DNA of 64,000 nt from CAWKGC01 sp963849005 (GTDB lineage Bacteria > Pseudomonadota > Gammaproteobacteria > Burkholderiales > Usitatibacteraceae): assembly GCA_963849005.1 (NCBI GenBank), contig CAWKGC010000022.1:248001-312000 (forward strand), in the 5' to 3' direction. Every line of letters begins with the position of its first letter. Within the stretch, counting starts at the first letter, position 1. Positions 1 to 10,451 of the stretch are shown here, in pieces. The notes beneath the pieces are model-generated. The model made no database searches. It was not told where the DNA came from and saw only the letters and a program-made list of their open reading frames with translations. Position numbers and translations under genes: made by a program.

Positions 1-1
1 C

Positions 2-154
2 GACGCGCTGCTTTCCTTCGGCCGCGACAAGCTGGCGTCATACAAGGCGCCGAAGATCGTCTATCTCGCCAAGGATTTCCCGAGCACCCGCAATGGTAAA
101 ATTCTGCGTCGGGAAATCTCGCCGTCGATCGCCTCCGCGCGCTCGGCGAGCTGA
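2..154 (+). CDS. Acyl-CoA synthetase (AMP-forming), C-terminal fragment
   Basis: The window opens inside this gene and only the last 50 residues and stop are present. The fragment carries the C-terminal signature of the ANL superfamily (AMP-binding_C domain): YKAPK, then NGKILRRE, which contains the invariant lysine used in the adenylation half-reaction. Members activate a carboxylic acid to acyl-AMP and transfer it to CoA in the cytoplasm. The substrate cannot be told from this end. Reading frame and stop are clear; the identity within the superfamily is open. Confidence 0.8.
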   Translation, partial: DALLSFGRDKLASYKAPKIVYLAKDFPSTRNGKILRREISPSIASARSAS

Positions 155-220
155 CCCGGAGGAAATCGTCCCTCGCCGCCGCGGATGTCCCGCGAGCGGT
201 CATCCCCATTTCAGGCGCCC

Positions 221-866
221 ATGAAATCGTCGATCCCGAAACCGTCCCCTCGCACTGCAATACCCTCGGCAGCTTCATCTTCTGGACCGGTGGCTGCAGG
301 CGCCGCTGTATCTCGGCCTGATCGTGGCGCAGGCGGTTTACGTGTTCCACTTCTGGGTCGAACTGGTGCACCTCATCGAGGCGGCCTTTGGCAACAAGGC
401 GGCCCTCACCGCGCTCATCGAGAGCGTCGGCTACAACCTGCCTCCGATCAAGGACGCGGCGGGCGCGATCATCGGCTACGCGCCGCCGAAGTTCAACGAG
501 ACCATCATCATGCTGGTGGTGCTGGCGCTCATCGACGTGGTGATGATCTCGAACCTGCTGATCATGGTGATCGTGGGCGGCTACGAGACTTTCGTTTCCC
601 GCCTCGGCCTGCAGGACCACCCGGACCAGCCCGAGTGGCTCTCGCACGTCAACGCCTCGGTGCTCAAGGTGAAACTCGCCACCGCGATCATCGGCATCTC
701 GTCCATCCACCTGCTGAAGACCTTCATCAGCGCGGAGAACTATTCCGAAAAGGCACTGATCGCCCAGACGGCGATCCACATCACCTTCCTGCTGTCGCCA
801 CTGGCGATCGCCTACAGCGATCGCCTCATGCCGCACGGCCCCGACAAGGCCGGCAACGCGCATTGA
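221..866 (+). CDS. UPF0114 (YqhA/TIGR00645) inner-membrane protein, one frameshift
   Basis: Small integral membrane protein of the UPF0114 family with four hydrophobic segments: one at WLQAPLYLGLIVAQ, a long one around ETIIMLVVLALIDVV, one at KLATAIIGISSIHLL and one near the end. Function of the family is unknown. The unbroken frame begins only at 324, inside the first membrane segment; the missing start lies in another frame (SFIFWT just upstream), and one lost base in the C run near 287 would join the two. The exact start codon is uncertain; homology-like sequence begins about 223. The stop is 11 bp before fumarase, suggesting one transcript. Confidence 0.7.
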
Positions 867-877
867 AAGGCACCGCC

Positions 878-2393
878 ATGACCACCATCCGCGAAGAAGA
901 CTTCATCCAGTCCGTTGCCGACGGCTTCCAGTTCATCAGCTACTACCATCCGGTCGACTACATCAAGGCGCTCGCCGAGGCCTACCGACGGGAAGAATCG
1001 CCCGCGGCGAAGGACGCGATGGCGCAGATCCTCATCAACTCCCGGATGTCCGCCGAAGGCCACCGGCCGATGTGCCAGGACACCGGCATCGCGATCGCCT
1101 TCGTCAAGGTCGGCATGGACGTCCGCTGGGACACCAAGCGTCGCTGGCAGGAGTTGGTCAACGAAGGCGTGCGCCGCGCGTACACCGACAAGGACAATCC
1201 CCTGCGCGCCTCGGTGCTGGCCGACCCCGACGGCAAGCGGAAGAGCACCGGCGACAACACGCCGGCCGTCACGCACGTCGAGCTGGTGCCGGGCGACAAG
1301 GTCGAGGTGATCGTCGCGGCAAAGGGCGGCGGCTCGGAGAACAAGTCGCAAGTTCGCGATGCTGCTGCCCAACGACTCGATCGTCGACTGGGTGCTCTCG
1401 GTGGTGCCGACCATGGGCGCGGACTGGTGCCCGCCCGGGATGCTCTCGCTGGGCATCGGCGGCACGCCGGAGAAGGCCATGCTGATGGCCAAGTGGGGAA
1501 TGATGGACCCGATCAATTTCCATGAGCTGCGGGCGCGCGGCCCGTCCAATCGCGCCGAGGAGTTGCGCCTCGAGCTCTTCGAGAAGGTGAATGCGCTGGG
1601 CATCGGCGCGCAGGGGCTCGGCGGGCTTGCGACGGTCCTCGACGTGAAAGTGAACGACTACCCGACGCACGCGGCCTCCAAGCCGGTGGCGCTGCTGCCC
1701 AATTGCGCCGCGACGCGCCACGCGCATTTCGTCCTCGACGGCAGCGGCCCGGCCACTTTCGCGCCGCCCTCGCTCGACGACTGGCCGAAGCTCACGCTCG
1801 ACTTCGCCTCGAGCCGGCGGGTCAACCTCGACACGCTCACCAAGGCCGAGATCGCCGGCTGGAAGTCCGGCGAACGGCTCCTGCTCAACGGCAAGCTGCT
1901 CACCGGCCGCGATGCCGCCCACAAGCGCATGGCCGACATGATCGCCAAGGGCGAGAAGCTCCCGGTGGACTTCACCAACCGCTTCATCTATTACGTCGGC
2001 CCGGTCGACGCGGTGCGCGAAGAGGCAGTGGGCCCGGCGGGGCCGACGACGTCGTCGCGCATGGACAAGTTCACCGAAACCATGCTTGCGAACACCGGCC
2101 TCATCGGCATGGTCGGCAAGAGCGAGCGCGGCCCGGTGGCCGTCGAGTCGATCCGCAAGCACGGCGCGGCCTACTGCATCGCGGTGGGCGGCGCGGCCTA
2201 CCTCGTCTCGAAGGCGATCAAGAGCTCGAAGGTCCTGGCGTTCCACGACCTCGGCATGGAAGCGATCCACGAGTTCGAGGTGAAGGACATGCCGGTCACG
2301 GTCGCGGTGGATGCCACCGGCACCTCGGTGCACAAGACCGGCCCGGCCGAGTGGCGTTCGCGGATCGGCAAGATCCCCGTCGTCGCCGCCTAG
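878..2393 (+). CDS. Fumarate hydratase class I (Fe-S), one frameshift
   Basis: Class I, oxygen-sensitive [4Fe-4S] fumarase of about 505 residues, catalysing the reversible hydration of fumarate to malate in the TCA cycle. The N-terminal part (MCQDTGIAIAF, GGGSENKS) and the large C-terminal part (MLLPNDSIVDWVLS, GWKSGERLL, TSSRMDKFTE, GLIGMVGKSERGP) are both collinear with the family but lie in different frames; a single extra base near 1351 separates them. The final segment (about residues 370-500) is the beta-domain ending in a threonine/serine-rich VDATGTSVHKTGP stretch. The ATG at 878 gives the usual N-terminus. It sits 6 bp upstream of mfd. Confidence 0.88.
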
Positions 2394-2399
2394 CGCGGC

Positions 2400-5300
2400 A
2401 TGCCCGAGAGCGGCACCGGATTCATCGGCAGCGCCGGCGCGCTTTGGCTCGCCCGTCGCGCCGCCGAGCGCCGGCCGCTGGTCGTGGTCACGGCCGGCGC
2501 GCAGGCCTCGGAACGCTTGCGCGAGGAAATCGCCTGGTTCGCGCCGCAACTGCGCGTGGCGCGCCTTCCCGACTGGGAGACGCTGCCCTACGACCAGTTC
2601 TCGCCGCACCCCGACCTCGTCTCCGAGCGGCTGGCCACGCTCAACGACTACGCCAACGGCGCCTTCGACGTGGGGCTGGTGCCGGTGCAAACGGCGCTGC
2701 AGCGGCTCGCTCCCCGCAGCTACCTGGCCGGGCGGACGTTCTTCCTCAAGCAGAAGACGCGCCTGGACGTGGCGGCGCTGCGCGGGCAGCTGTCGCTCGC
2801 CGGTTACACGCACACCGCGCAGGTCGTCAGCCCCGGCGAGTATTCCATGCGCGGCGGCATCATCGACCTTTACCCGATGGGCAGCACCGTGCCCTACCGC
2901 ATCGACCTGGACGACGAGGTCATCGACAGCCTCAAGTCCTTCGACATCGATACCCAGCGCTCGATCTATCCCGTTGCCGAAGTGCGCCTGCTTCCGGCGC
3001 GTGAATTCCCGCTCGATGACGCGGGCCGCGCGAAGTTCCGCGAGCATTTTCGCGACCGTTTCGAGGGCGATCCGAGCCGCTCGCGAACGTACAAGGACGT
3101 CTCCAACGGGCTCGCCCCGGCAGGCGTGGAGTGCTACCTGCCGCTGTTCTTCGATGAGACCGCCACGCTTTTCGACTACGTCCCCGCAGGCACGCAGTTC
3201 GCCCTCGAAGGCGACGTCGCGCAGGCCGCCGAAGCGTTCTGGCGCGACCTGAAAAGCCGCCACGAACTGCTCCGGGGCGAGCGCGAGCGGCCGCTGCTGC
3301 CGCCGCTCGACCTCTACCAGTCGGTCGAGGACTTCTTCGTGCAGCTGAAGGAGCGGGAGCGGATCGAGTTTCGCGCCGAGGCCGGCGTCGCCGCGGTGCC
3401 CGACGTGCAGGTCGATCGCCGCGCCGACGAGCCCCTGAAGCCGCTTGCGCGCTTTCTCGACGCCCGGCCGGGGCGGGTGCTGATCGTCGCGGAAAGCGCC
3501 GGCCGCCGCGAGACGCTCTCGCACCTGTTCGCCGAGCACGGCGTGCATCCGGCGTTCTGCGACGGCTGGGACGCGTTCCTGCGCTCCGCCTCGCCCGTGA
3601 TGATGGCCGCCGGGCTGCTGGGCGGCGGCTTCGCGCTCCCTGGCGAATCGATCACGGTCATCACCGAGGCCGAGCTCTACCCGACGCAGGTGCGCCAGTC
3701 GCGGCGGCGCGACGCGCGCAACAAGGCCTCCGCGGAAGGCATGCTGCGCGACCTCGCCGAAGTGCGCGAGGGCGACCCGGTCGTGCACAGCCAGCACGGC
3801 ATCGCGCGTTACCGCGGGCTGGTGACGATGGACCTCGGCGAAGGCGCGACCGAGTTCCTGCACCTCGAGTACGAGGGCGGCGACAAGCTTTACGTCCCGG
3901 TGGCGCAACTGCATGCGATCAGCCGCTACACGGGCGCCTCCCCGGAGACTGCGCCGCTGCACCGCCTGGGCAGCGGGCAATGGGAGAAGGCCAGGCGCAA
4001 GGCCGCGCAGCAGGTGCGCGACACGGCGGCGGAGCTGCTCAACATCTATGCGATGCGCGCCGCCCGGCCGGGCACGCGTTCCCGATGAAGTCCCACGATT
4101 ACGAGGCATTCGCCGCCGGTTTCGACTTCGAGGAGACGCCCGACCAGGCCTCGGCGATCGAAGCGGTGATCGCCGACATGACCTCGGGCAAGCCGATGGA
4201 CCGCCTCATTTGCGGCGACGTCGGCTTCGGCAAGACCGAGGTCGCGATGCGCGCCGCCTTCGTCGCGGTGAACGCCGGCAAGCAGGTCGCGATCCTGGTG
4301 CCGACCACGCTGCTCGCGGAGCAGCACTTCCAGAACTTCAGCGACCGCTTCGCCGAGTGGCCGGTGAAGATCGCCGAGCTGTCGCGCTTTCGCAGCGTGA
4401 AGGAGATCGGCAAGTCGCTCGACGGGCTTGCCGACGGCACCATCGACATCGTCATCGGCACCCACAAGCTGATACAGAAGGACGTGCGCTTCAAGCGCCT
4501 GGGCCTCGTCATCATCGACGAGGAGCACCGCTTCGGCGTGCGCCAGAAGGAGGAACTGAAGGCGCTGCGCGCCGAGGTGGACGTGCTGACGCTCACCGCG
4601 ACGCCGATCCCGCGAACGCTGGCGATGTCGCTCGAGGGACTGCGCGATTTTTCCGTGATCGCCACCGCCCCGCAAAGGCGCCTGTCGATCAAGACCTTCG
4701 TCAATCGCCTCTCTTCGGGCATCGTGCGCGAAGCGGTGCTGCGCGAGCTGAAGCGCGGCGGGCAGGTCTACTATCTGTACAACGAGGTGGAAACGATCCA
4801 GAACCGCCTCTCCGAGCTCCAGGCGCTGCTTCCCGAAGCGCGCGTCGCCGTGGCCCACGGGCAGCTGAGCGAGCGCGAGCTGGAGCGCGTCATGCGCGAC
4901 TTCTACCACCAGCGCGCCAACGTGCTGCTGTGCTCGACCATCATCGAGACCGGCATCGACGTCCCGAGCGCCAATACCATCCTCATCCACCGCGCCGACA
5001 AGTTCGGGCTCGCCCAGCTGCACCAGTTGCGCGGTCGCGTCGGGCGCTCGCACCACCAGGCCTACGCCTACCTGCTCACCCCGCCCGAGGAGGCGCTCTC
5101 GGCCAACGCGAAGAAGCGCCTCGAGGCGATCCAGATGATGGAGGACCTCGGCGCCGGGTTCTACCTCGCGATGCACGACCTCGAGATCCGCGGCGCGGGC
5201 GAAGTGCTGGGCGAAAGCCAGTCGGGCGGCATCCACGACATCGGCTTCACGCTTTACACCGAGATGCTGGACCACGCGGTGCGCTCCCTGAAGGCCGGCA

Positions 5301-5800
5301 AGGAGCCGGACCTCGCCCAACCGCTCGCGGTGGCCACGGAGATCAACCTGCACTCGCCGGCGCTGCTGCCCGAAGACTATTGCGGCGACGTGCACGAGCG
5401 CCTCGTGCTCTACAAGCGCCTGGCGAACTGCGCGACGGCCGACGAGATCGACCGCATGGTCGAAGAGCTGGTGGACCGTTTCGGCCCGCCGCCCGAGACC
5501 ACGCGCGTGCTCGTGGAGAGCCATCGCATCCGCGTGCTCGGGGAGCCGCTGGGAGTCTCCCGGATCGATGCCTCGCCCGCCGGGATCGTGATCCAGTTCG
5601 TGCCCAGGCCGCCGATCGACCCGCAGCGCATCATCGCGCTGGTGCACTCAAGCAGGCTCTACAAGCTGGTCGGCCCCGAGCGCATCCGCATCGACGCAAA
5701 GAGCGAGGCGCTGGCCCAGCGCGTCGCGGAAGTGAAGTCCTTCTTCAAGCGGCTCTCCGGCGATCCCGCGCAGGGCAAGCCGGCCGCGGCCGCGGCATGA
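2400..5800 (+). CDS. mfd: Transcription-repair coupling factor Mfd, one frameshift
   Basis: Mfd removes RNA polymerase stalled at DNA lesions and recruits UvrA. About 1134 residues after frame repair, normal for the family. The N-terminal UvrB-like module is followed by the RNA-polymerase-interacting domain (VVHSQHGIARYRGL, about residue 460), then the RecG-like translocase with Walker A GDVGFGKTE, the DEEH box and motif III TATPIPRT, helicase motif VI QLRGRVGRS, and the C-terminal TRCF domain. The frame breaks near 4070 in a C/G run; one missing base restores continuity. The final ATGA overlaps the serB start codon, so the two are probably translationally coupled. Confidence 0.93.
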
Positions 5801-6648
5801 GCGCGTTCCATCTCGTCGTGCAGGGCGAAGAGGTCGCCACGGCCGACCTGAAGGCGCTGTCGCGCATGGCGCATGCCGAGGCGATCGAACGCGTGTCGGA
5901 GCGCGCCTTCCGGCTCACCGGCGCCGACCCGGCGTCGCGGCCGCTCGTGGCCGGGCATTGCGCGAGCGCCGGCCTCGACTTCGGCTTCGTCGAGTCAGGC
6001 GTGCGCTTCAGCGATTTCCGCCTGCTCGCGATGGACATGGACTCGACCCTGATCACGATCGAGTGCATCGACGAGATCGCCGACTTTGCCGGCCGCAAGG
6101 CCGAGGTCGCGGCGGTGACTGCCTCCGCCATGCGCGGGGAGATCGACTGGCCGCAAAGCCTGAGGCAGCGCGTCGCCGCGCTCGCCGGGCTCGATGCCTC
6201 CGTCCTCGAGCGCGTCTACCGGGAGCGATTGCGGCTCGCGCCCGGCGCCGGGAAACTGCTCGCCGCTTCGCGCCAGCATGGCATTCGCACCCTCCTCGTC
6301 TCCGGGGGCTTCACCTTTTTCACCGACCGCCTGCGCGTGGAACTCGGCCTCGATTTCGCCTATTCGAATGTCCTGGTCATCGGGCCGGACGGATGCCTCG
6401 CGGGCGAAGTCACCGGGCCGCTGGTCGACGCAGGGGGCAAGGCACGCCACTTGTCACGCGTGCGCGGCGAATTGGGGCTGGCCAGGGAGCAGGTGCTCGC
6501 GATCGGCGATGGCGCGAACGACCTCGCGATGATGGCCGAAGCCGGGACCAGCATCGCCTACCACGCCACGCCGGTGGTGCAATCGCAGGCGAGCTACGCC
6601 TTGAACCACAGCGCGCTCGACGGCGTGCTCAGCCTTTTTCCGGCTTGA
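5797..6648 (+). CDS. serB: Phosphoserine phosphatase SerB
   Basis: 283-residue HAD-family phosphatase performing the last step of serine synthesis (O-phosphoserine to serine). The catalytic DxDxT motif appears as MDMDSTL (about residue 80), followed by motif II VSGGFTFFT and motif III/IV GDGANDLAMM. The roughly 75-residue N-terminal extension has the ACT-like character of proteobacterial SerB. The start codon overlaps the mfd stop (ATGA). The frame is intact. The 3' end overlaps the convergent DUF3460 gene by 20 bp. Confidence 0.95.
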   Translation: MSAFHLVVQGEEVATADLKALSRMAHAEAIERVSERAFRLTGADPASRPLVAGHCASAGLDFGFVESGVRFSDFRLLAMDMDSTLITIECIDEIADFAGRKAEVAAVTASAMRGEIDWPQSLRQRVAALAGLDASVLERVYRERLRLAPGAGKLLAASRQHGIRTLLVSGGFTFFTDRLRVELGLDFAYSNVLVIGPDGCLAGEVTGPLVDAGGKARHLSRVRGELGLAREQVLAIGDGANDLAMMAEAGTSIAYHATPVVQSQASYALNHSALDGVLSLFPA

Positions 6649-6841
6649 CGCCGCGCGCCGCCGGCACGGGAAAATAGGCGTAGCCCTTGTTCGCGACCTC
6701 GGAAGCGGCATGCTCGCCCTGCTCCCCGAGGTCCTGCGGCTTGTCCCACCAGGTCGCCCGGTTGGACTTCTGCAGCTCTTTCAGCTTCGGGTTCGCTTCG
6801 AGAAGGTCGCGCACGAAGCGCGTGATTTCGGACTCGTACAT
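6629..6841 (-). CDS. DUF3460 family small protein
   Basis: 70-residue protein beginning MYESEITRFVRDL and carrying ATWWDKPQDL, the conserved core of DUF3460, a family I know mainly from Betaproteobacteria. Function unknown; no signal peptide or membrane segment. The start was chosen because the MYESE N-terminus is the conserved one, although the frame stays open far upstream. It is divergent from glrK and convergent with serB. Confidence 0.8.
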   Translation of the reverse strand: MYESEITRFVRDLLEANPKLKELQKSNRATWWDKPQDLGEQGEHAASEVANKGYAYFPVPAARGVKPEKG

Positions 6842-6907
6842 GGTGGCGGTTTCGGGGGCGATGGCGAGGAGGCAGTCTAGCATCCGCCGCGGATTGCGCC
6901 GGCTTCG

Positions 6908-6937
6908 TTGCCGCCGGCTCTCGCCGCAGTCCATAAT
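6908..6937 (+). promoter_or_regulatory. Possible sigma-70 promoter for the glrK operon
   Basis: TTGCCG (6908-6913) and CATAAT (6932-6937) are separated by 18 bp, placing a start site about 27 nt before the glrK ATG. Both hexamers deviate from consensus, so this is only a candidate. It lies in the 129-bp divergent gap between the DUF3460 gene and glrK. Confidence 0.3.
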
Positions 6938-6970
6938 GCGTCGTTGCGTCGACCGCGCACCGGAATTGCA

Positions 6971-8407
6971 ATGCGGCTCAACTACCCGAAATCCTTCCTT
7001 TCGCTCCTCCTGATCGGCTTCTCGCTGGTCGTCCTGCCGCTGGTGTTCGCGCTGTTCGCGAACGCCATCTCGTTCGAAAAGCTGGCCGGGCAAAGCGAGC
7101 AGGCGGTACATGGCGCGGTCAAGGTGACGAAGTCGAGCCGGCAGCTTGCGGCAACCATCACGTCGCTCGAGCGTTCCGCGCGCCAGTACGCGGCGGCCGG
7201 GGACGCCACTTTCCTCGAGGCCTATCGCACCAACCGCGCCGCGTTCCAGGCCGCTGCAAGGCAATTGCTGGAGTATCCGCTGTCGGAGGACCAGAAGGCC
7301 GAGGTCGGTGCGATCGTCACGCAGGAAGGAACGGTGTTCGCGCGCCTGTCCCAGCCGACGCCCGATATCGGCAGCCGGCTGGCTGGCGATTTCGCGCTGC
7401 TTTCCGACCGCGCGCAGTCGCTGGTGCGCGCGAGCGACCTGGCGATCGACGAGGAGATCGGGCTGCTGCGCAACGCCGCCGTAAAGGCGCGCAACCGCGT
7501 GTTCTGGCAGATGCTCGCGACCATCCCGATCGCGATCCTGCTCATCGCGGGCTTCACCTTCCTCATCGCGCGCCCCATCCGGCAGGTAAGCGAGGGCATC
7601 CGCCTGCTGGGCGAAGGCCAGTTCGGCCGGGGGGTCGAGGTCGAGGGCCCCGAGGACATGGTGCGCCTCGGCGAGCAGCTCGACTGGCTGCGCCAGCGCC
7701 TCGTCACGCTCGAAGAGCAGAAGGGCAGGTTCCTGCAGCACATTTCGCACGAGCTGAAGACCCCGCTCACGGCGCTGCGCGAAGGCTCCGACCTGCTTTC
7801 GTCGGGCGTGGTCGGCAACCTCAATGCGGAGCAGCGCGAGATCGCGCGCATCCTCCAGGCGAACTCGATCGAGCTGAGGAAGCTGATCGAGGGGCTGCTC
7901 AATTACAGCGCGGTGCATGCGCAGGCATCCTACCTCGACGCGAAGATCGTGCAGCTGCGCGATGTCGTTCGCCGCGTGGTGAGCGACCGCAAGCTCGCGC
8001 TGGTGGCCAAGGGCATGCGCATCGAGTTGAATTGCGAGAACGTGACCGCCTACGCCGACGAGGAGAAGATCCGCGTGATGCTCGACAACCTGCTCTCCAA
8101 CGCGATCAAGTACTCGCCCGAGCGCGGCCTCATCGCGATCAAGCTCTACAAGGACCAGCGCGACGCCGTGCTGGAGATGCGCGACGAAGGCCCGGGCATA
8201 CCGCCGCCGGAACGCGAGAAGGTGTTCGACATCTTCTACCGCGGCACCGACGCGCCGGTTTCCACGATCAAGGGCAGCGGCCTGGGCCTGTCGATCGTCA
8301 AGGAGTACGTGCAATTGCACAAGGGCCAGGTCGAGATCCTCGACGGCCCCGGCGCGCATTTCCGCATTCGTTTCCCGCGCAAGAAAGACCTGGAAGAGGC
8401 CGCTTGA
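6971..8407 (+). CDS. glrK: Sensor histidine kinase GlrK (QseE)
   Basis: 478-residue inner-membrane histidine kinase. A first membrane segment (about residues 10-33), a periplasmic helical region and a second membrane segment (about 178-200) are followed by HAMP, then HisKA with SHELKTPLTALREGSD (phosphoacceptor His about residue 260), and HATPase_c with N box NLLSNAIKYS, G1 DEGPGIP, F box and G2 GSGLGLSIV. The kinase core alone does not distinguish it from other OmpR-type kinases. The assignment as GlrK rests on the gene order kinase, QseG-like lipoprotein, sigma-54 activator, which is the enterobacterial glrK-qseG-glrR order. The stop shares one base with the next ATG. Frame intact. Confidence 0.88.
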   Translation: MRLNYPKSFLSLLLIGFSLVVLPLVFALFANAISFEKLAGQSEQAVHGAVKVTKSSRQLAATITSLERSARQYAAAGDATFLEAYRTNRAAFQAAARQLLEYPLSEDQKAEVGAIVTQEGTVFARLSQPTPDIGSRLAGDFALLSDRAQSLVRASDLAIDEEIGLLRNAAVKARNRVFWQMLATIPIAILLIAGFTFLIARPIRQVSEGIRLLGEGQFGRGVEVEGPEDMVRLGEQLDWLRQRLVTLEEQKGRFLQHISHELKTPLTALREGSDLLSSGVVGNLNAEQREIARILQANSIELRKLIEGLLNYSAVHAQASYLDAKIVQLRDVVRRVVSDRKLALVAKGMRIELNCENVTAYADEEKIRVMLDNLLSNAIKYSPERGLIAIKLYKDQRDAVLEMRDEGPGIPPPEREKVFDIFYRGTDAPVSTIKGSGLGLSIVKEYVQLHKGQVEILDGPGAHFRIRFPRKKDLEEAA

Positions 8408-8970
8408 TGAAGACCCCGATCGCCGCCCTCGCCGCGCTGGCGCTGCTCGCCGCGTGCGCAGCCCCGCAAAAGGCGCCACCTCCGCCTCCCGTTCCCGTCG
8501 TGGTCGCCCCACCTCCGCCAAGCGAGGCGGACCAGCTCGTGGCCAGGCTCGCCCGGATGAATGCGGTCGGGCCGGCCGAGCAGCAGGCCGAGATCGCGCG
8601 ACTCAAGGACTCGACGGCACGCGCCCCCACGGACGTCGGCCGGGTCGAGCTCGCCTTCGCCTTGACCGCCTCGGGCGCTGACGAGGCCGAAATCCTCGCC
8701 GCGCTCGAACCGGTGACCCGGGAAGGAGGCACGGCGAGCGTGGACGTGAAAAGCGTGGCAGGCTTCTTGCAAGGAGTCGTCCTGGAGCGCCGCAAGCTGA
8801 AGGAGGGCCTGGCTGCCGCCAACTCGCGCGCCACCGCAGATCGCAAGGCGGCGGAGGCGAGCCGGCAGAAGGAGGCCCAGCTGCAGGAGCAACTCGCACG
8901 CCTGCAGAAGAAGCTCGACGCATTGACCAATCTGGAGAAGAGCCTCTCGGACCGGAAAAATGCCCGTTAG
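8407..8970 (+). CDS. qseG: QseG-like outer-membrane lipoprotein
   Basis: 187-residue lipoprotein with a short signal peptide and lipobox LLAAC (Cys about 17), then a proline-rich linker (PPPPPVPVVVAPPPP) and a helical body ending in a charged coiled coil (about residues 135-185). In E. coli, QseG is an outer-membrane lipoprotein that interacts with the sensor GlrK and raises its activity; sequence similarity here is weak, so the name relies mostly on position between kinase and regulator. It overlaps both neighbours (1 bp with glrK, 11 bp with glrR), indicating tight co-translation. Confidence 0.68.
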   Translation: MKTPIAALAALALLAACAAPQKAPPPPPVPVVVAPPPPSEADQLVARLARMNAVGPAEQQAEIARLKDSTARAPTDVGRVELAFALTASGADEAEILAALEPVTREGGTASVDVKSVAGFLQGVVLERRKLKEGLAAANSRATADRKAAEASRQKEAQLQEQLARLQKKLDALTNLEKSLSDRKNAR

Positions 8971-10357
8971 CATCGAACGCACACCCGTGGCCACCGCCAA
9001 GACCGAAGGAAAGGCATCGTTGTTGCTGGTTGACGACGATCCGGACCTGCTGCGCCTGCTCGCCATCCGGCTGAAGTCCAATGGCTACTCGGTCCATGCC
9101 GTGGAAAGCGGCGAGAAGGCGCTCGCCTCGATCGCGGCCTCGCGCCCCGACCTCGTGCTGACCGACCTGCGCATGGGCGGCATGGACGGCATGCGCCTCT
9201 TCGAAGAGGTGCAGGCGTCCAGCCCGGGGCTTCCGGTGATCATCCTCACGGCGCACGGCACCATCCCCGACGCGGTCGCCGCGGTGAATCGCGGCGTCTT
9301 CGGCTACCTCACCAAGCCCTACGACGCCGCCGACCTGCTCGCGCAGATCCAGCGCGCGCTGAGCCTGCGCGGCGGGGCATCGCGCAACACCTCGCTCGGC
9401 AAGCTCTGGCGCGAGGACATCGTCACCCAGTCGAGCCTGATGGAAGACCTGCTCGCCAAGGCGCAGCGCGTGGCATCGGGGGACGCCAGCATCCTGCTCC
9501 AGGGCGAAAGCGGATCGGGCAAGGAGCTGCTCGCGCGCGCCATCCACCGCGCCAGCCCGCGGGCGAACCAGCCCTTCATCGCCATCAATTGCGGCGCGAT
9601 CCCCGAGACGCTGCTCGAGAGCGAACTTTTCGGCCACATGAAGGGCTCCTTCACCGGCGCGATCGCCGACCAGCGGGGTCTCTTCATCGCCGCCGACAAG
9701 GGCACGCTCTTCCTGGACGAGATCGGCGACATGCCGCTTGCGCTGCAGGTGAAGCTCCTGCGCGTGATCGAAACGCGCGAAGTGCGGCCGATCGGCGCGA
9801 CGCGCTCGATCCCGATCGATGTCCGCATCGTCTCGGCCACGCACCGCGACCTCGCCAAGGAGAAGGACACGGGCGGCTTCCGCGAGGACCTCTACTACCG
9901 GCTGAATGTGGTGACGCTGCGCATCCCGACGCTCGCCGAACGCCCCGAGGACATCCCGCTGCTCGCCTCGCATTTCCTCGCCGTGCTCGCCGAGCGCTAC
10001 GGGCGAGGCAAGGCGACGTTCTCGCCCGATGCGATGGAAATGATGATGAAGGCGAAATGGCCGGGCAACGTGCGCCAGCTGTTCAATGTGGTCGAGCAAT
10101 CGATCGCGCTGTGCCCGACCGAGATCATCCCGCCCAAGTTCGTCGAGGAGGCGATCCAGGTCGAGATGCACGAGATGACCTCGTTCGAGGACGCGCGCCG
10201 CCGCTTCGAGCGCGATTACCTCACCCGGTTGCTCAAGCTCACCAAGGGCAGCGTGACCCAGGCCTCGAAGCTCGCCCGCCGCAACCGCACCGAGTTCTAC
10301 AAGCTCCTGCAACGCCACGGCATCGAGGCGTCGCTGTTCAAGGCAGACTCGAAATAG
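8960..10357 (+). CDS. glrR: Sigma-54-dependent response regulator GlrR (QseF)
   Basis: 465-residue NtrC-type activator. The receiver domain (residues 20-135) has DDD and the phosphoacceptor Asp in VLTDLRMGG (D69). The AAA+ domain has Walker A GESGSGKE, Walker B LFLDEIGDM, and the sigma-54 contact loop as GSFTGA instead of the usual GAFTGA. A C-terminal Fis-type helix-turn-helix ends LARRNRTEFYKLLQRHG, very like enterobacterial GlrR. Two TGTC-N10-GACA sites, the published GlrR consensus, and a sigma-54 promoter follow immediately downstream. It is the terminal gene of the glrK operon. Frame intact. Confidence 0.9.
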   Translation: MPVSIERTPVATAKTEGKASLLLVDDDPDLLRLLAIRLKSNGYSVHAVESGEKALASIAASRPDLVLTDLRMGGMDGMRLFEEVQASSPGLPVIILTAHGTIPDAVAAVNRGVFGYLTKPYDAADLLAQIQRALSLRGGASRNTSLGKLWREDIVTQSSLMEDLLAKAQRVASGDASILLQGESGSGKELLARAIHRASPRANQPFIAINCGAIPETLLESELFGHMKGSFTGAIADQRGLFIAADKGTLFLDEIGDMPLALQVKLLRVIETREVRPIGATRSIPIDVRIVSATHRDLAKEKDTGGFREDLYYRLNVVTLRIPTLAERPEDIPLLASHFLAVLAERYGRGKATFSPDAMEMMMKAKWPGNVRQLFNVVEQSIALCPTEIIPPKFVEEAIQVEMHEMTSFEDARRRFERDYLTRLLKLTKGSVTQASKLARRNRTEFYKLLQRHGIEASLFKADSK

Positions 10358-10386
10358 CGCTGCGCGACGCCGTTCGCGGCAAAGCT

Positions 10387-10404
10387 TGTCGCCTTCCGGA
10401 GACA
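10387..10404. promoter_or_regulatory. GlrR-type binding site 1 (TGTC-N10-GACA)
   Basis: TGTC at 10387-10390 and GACA at 10401-10404 with exactly 10 bp between them match the consensus described for E. coli GlrR. The palindrome extends one base further on each side. It lies about 140-160 bp upstream of the sigma-54 promoter at 10546, a normal distance for an enhancer-type site. Confidence 0.7.
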
Positions 10405-10451
10405 ATTATTCGGCATGGGAATCAGGTGCTTGCGAGCGCGGCCCCGATCGC

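Noticed and set aside
1269..4109. A 946-residue open frame on the minus strand across fumarase and mfd
   Set aside because: It is an antisense frame kept open by high GC; composition is Arg/Ala/His-rich without domains, and the plus strand encodes well-conserved enzymes.
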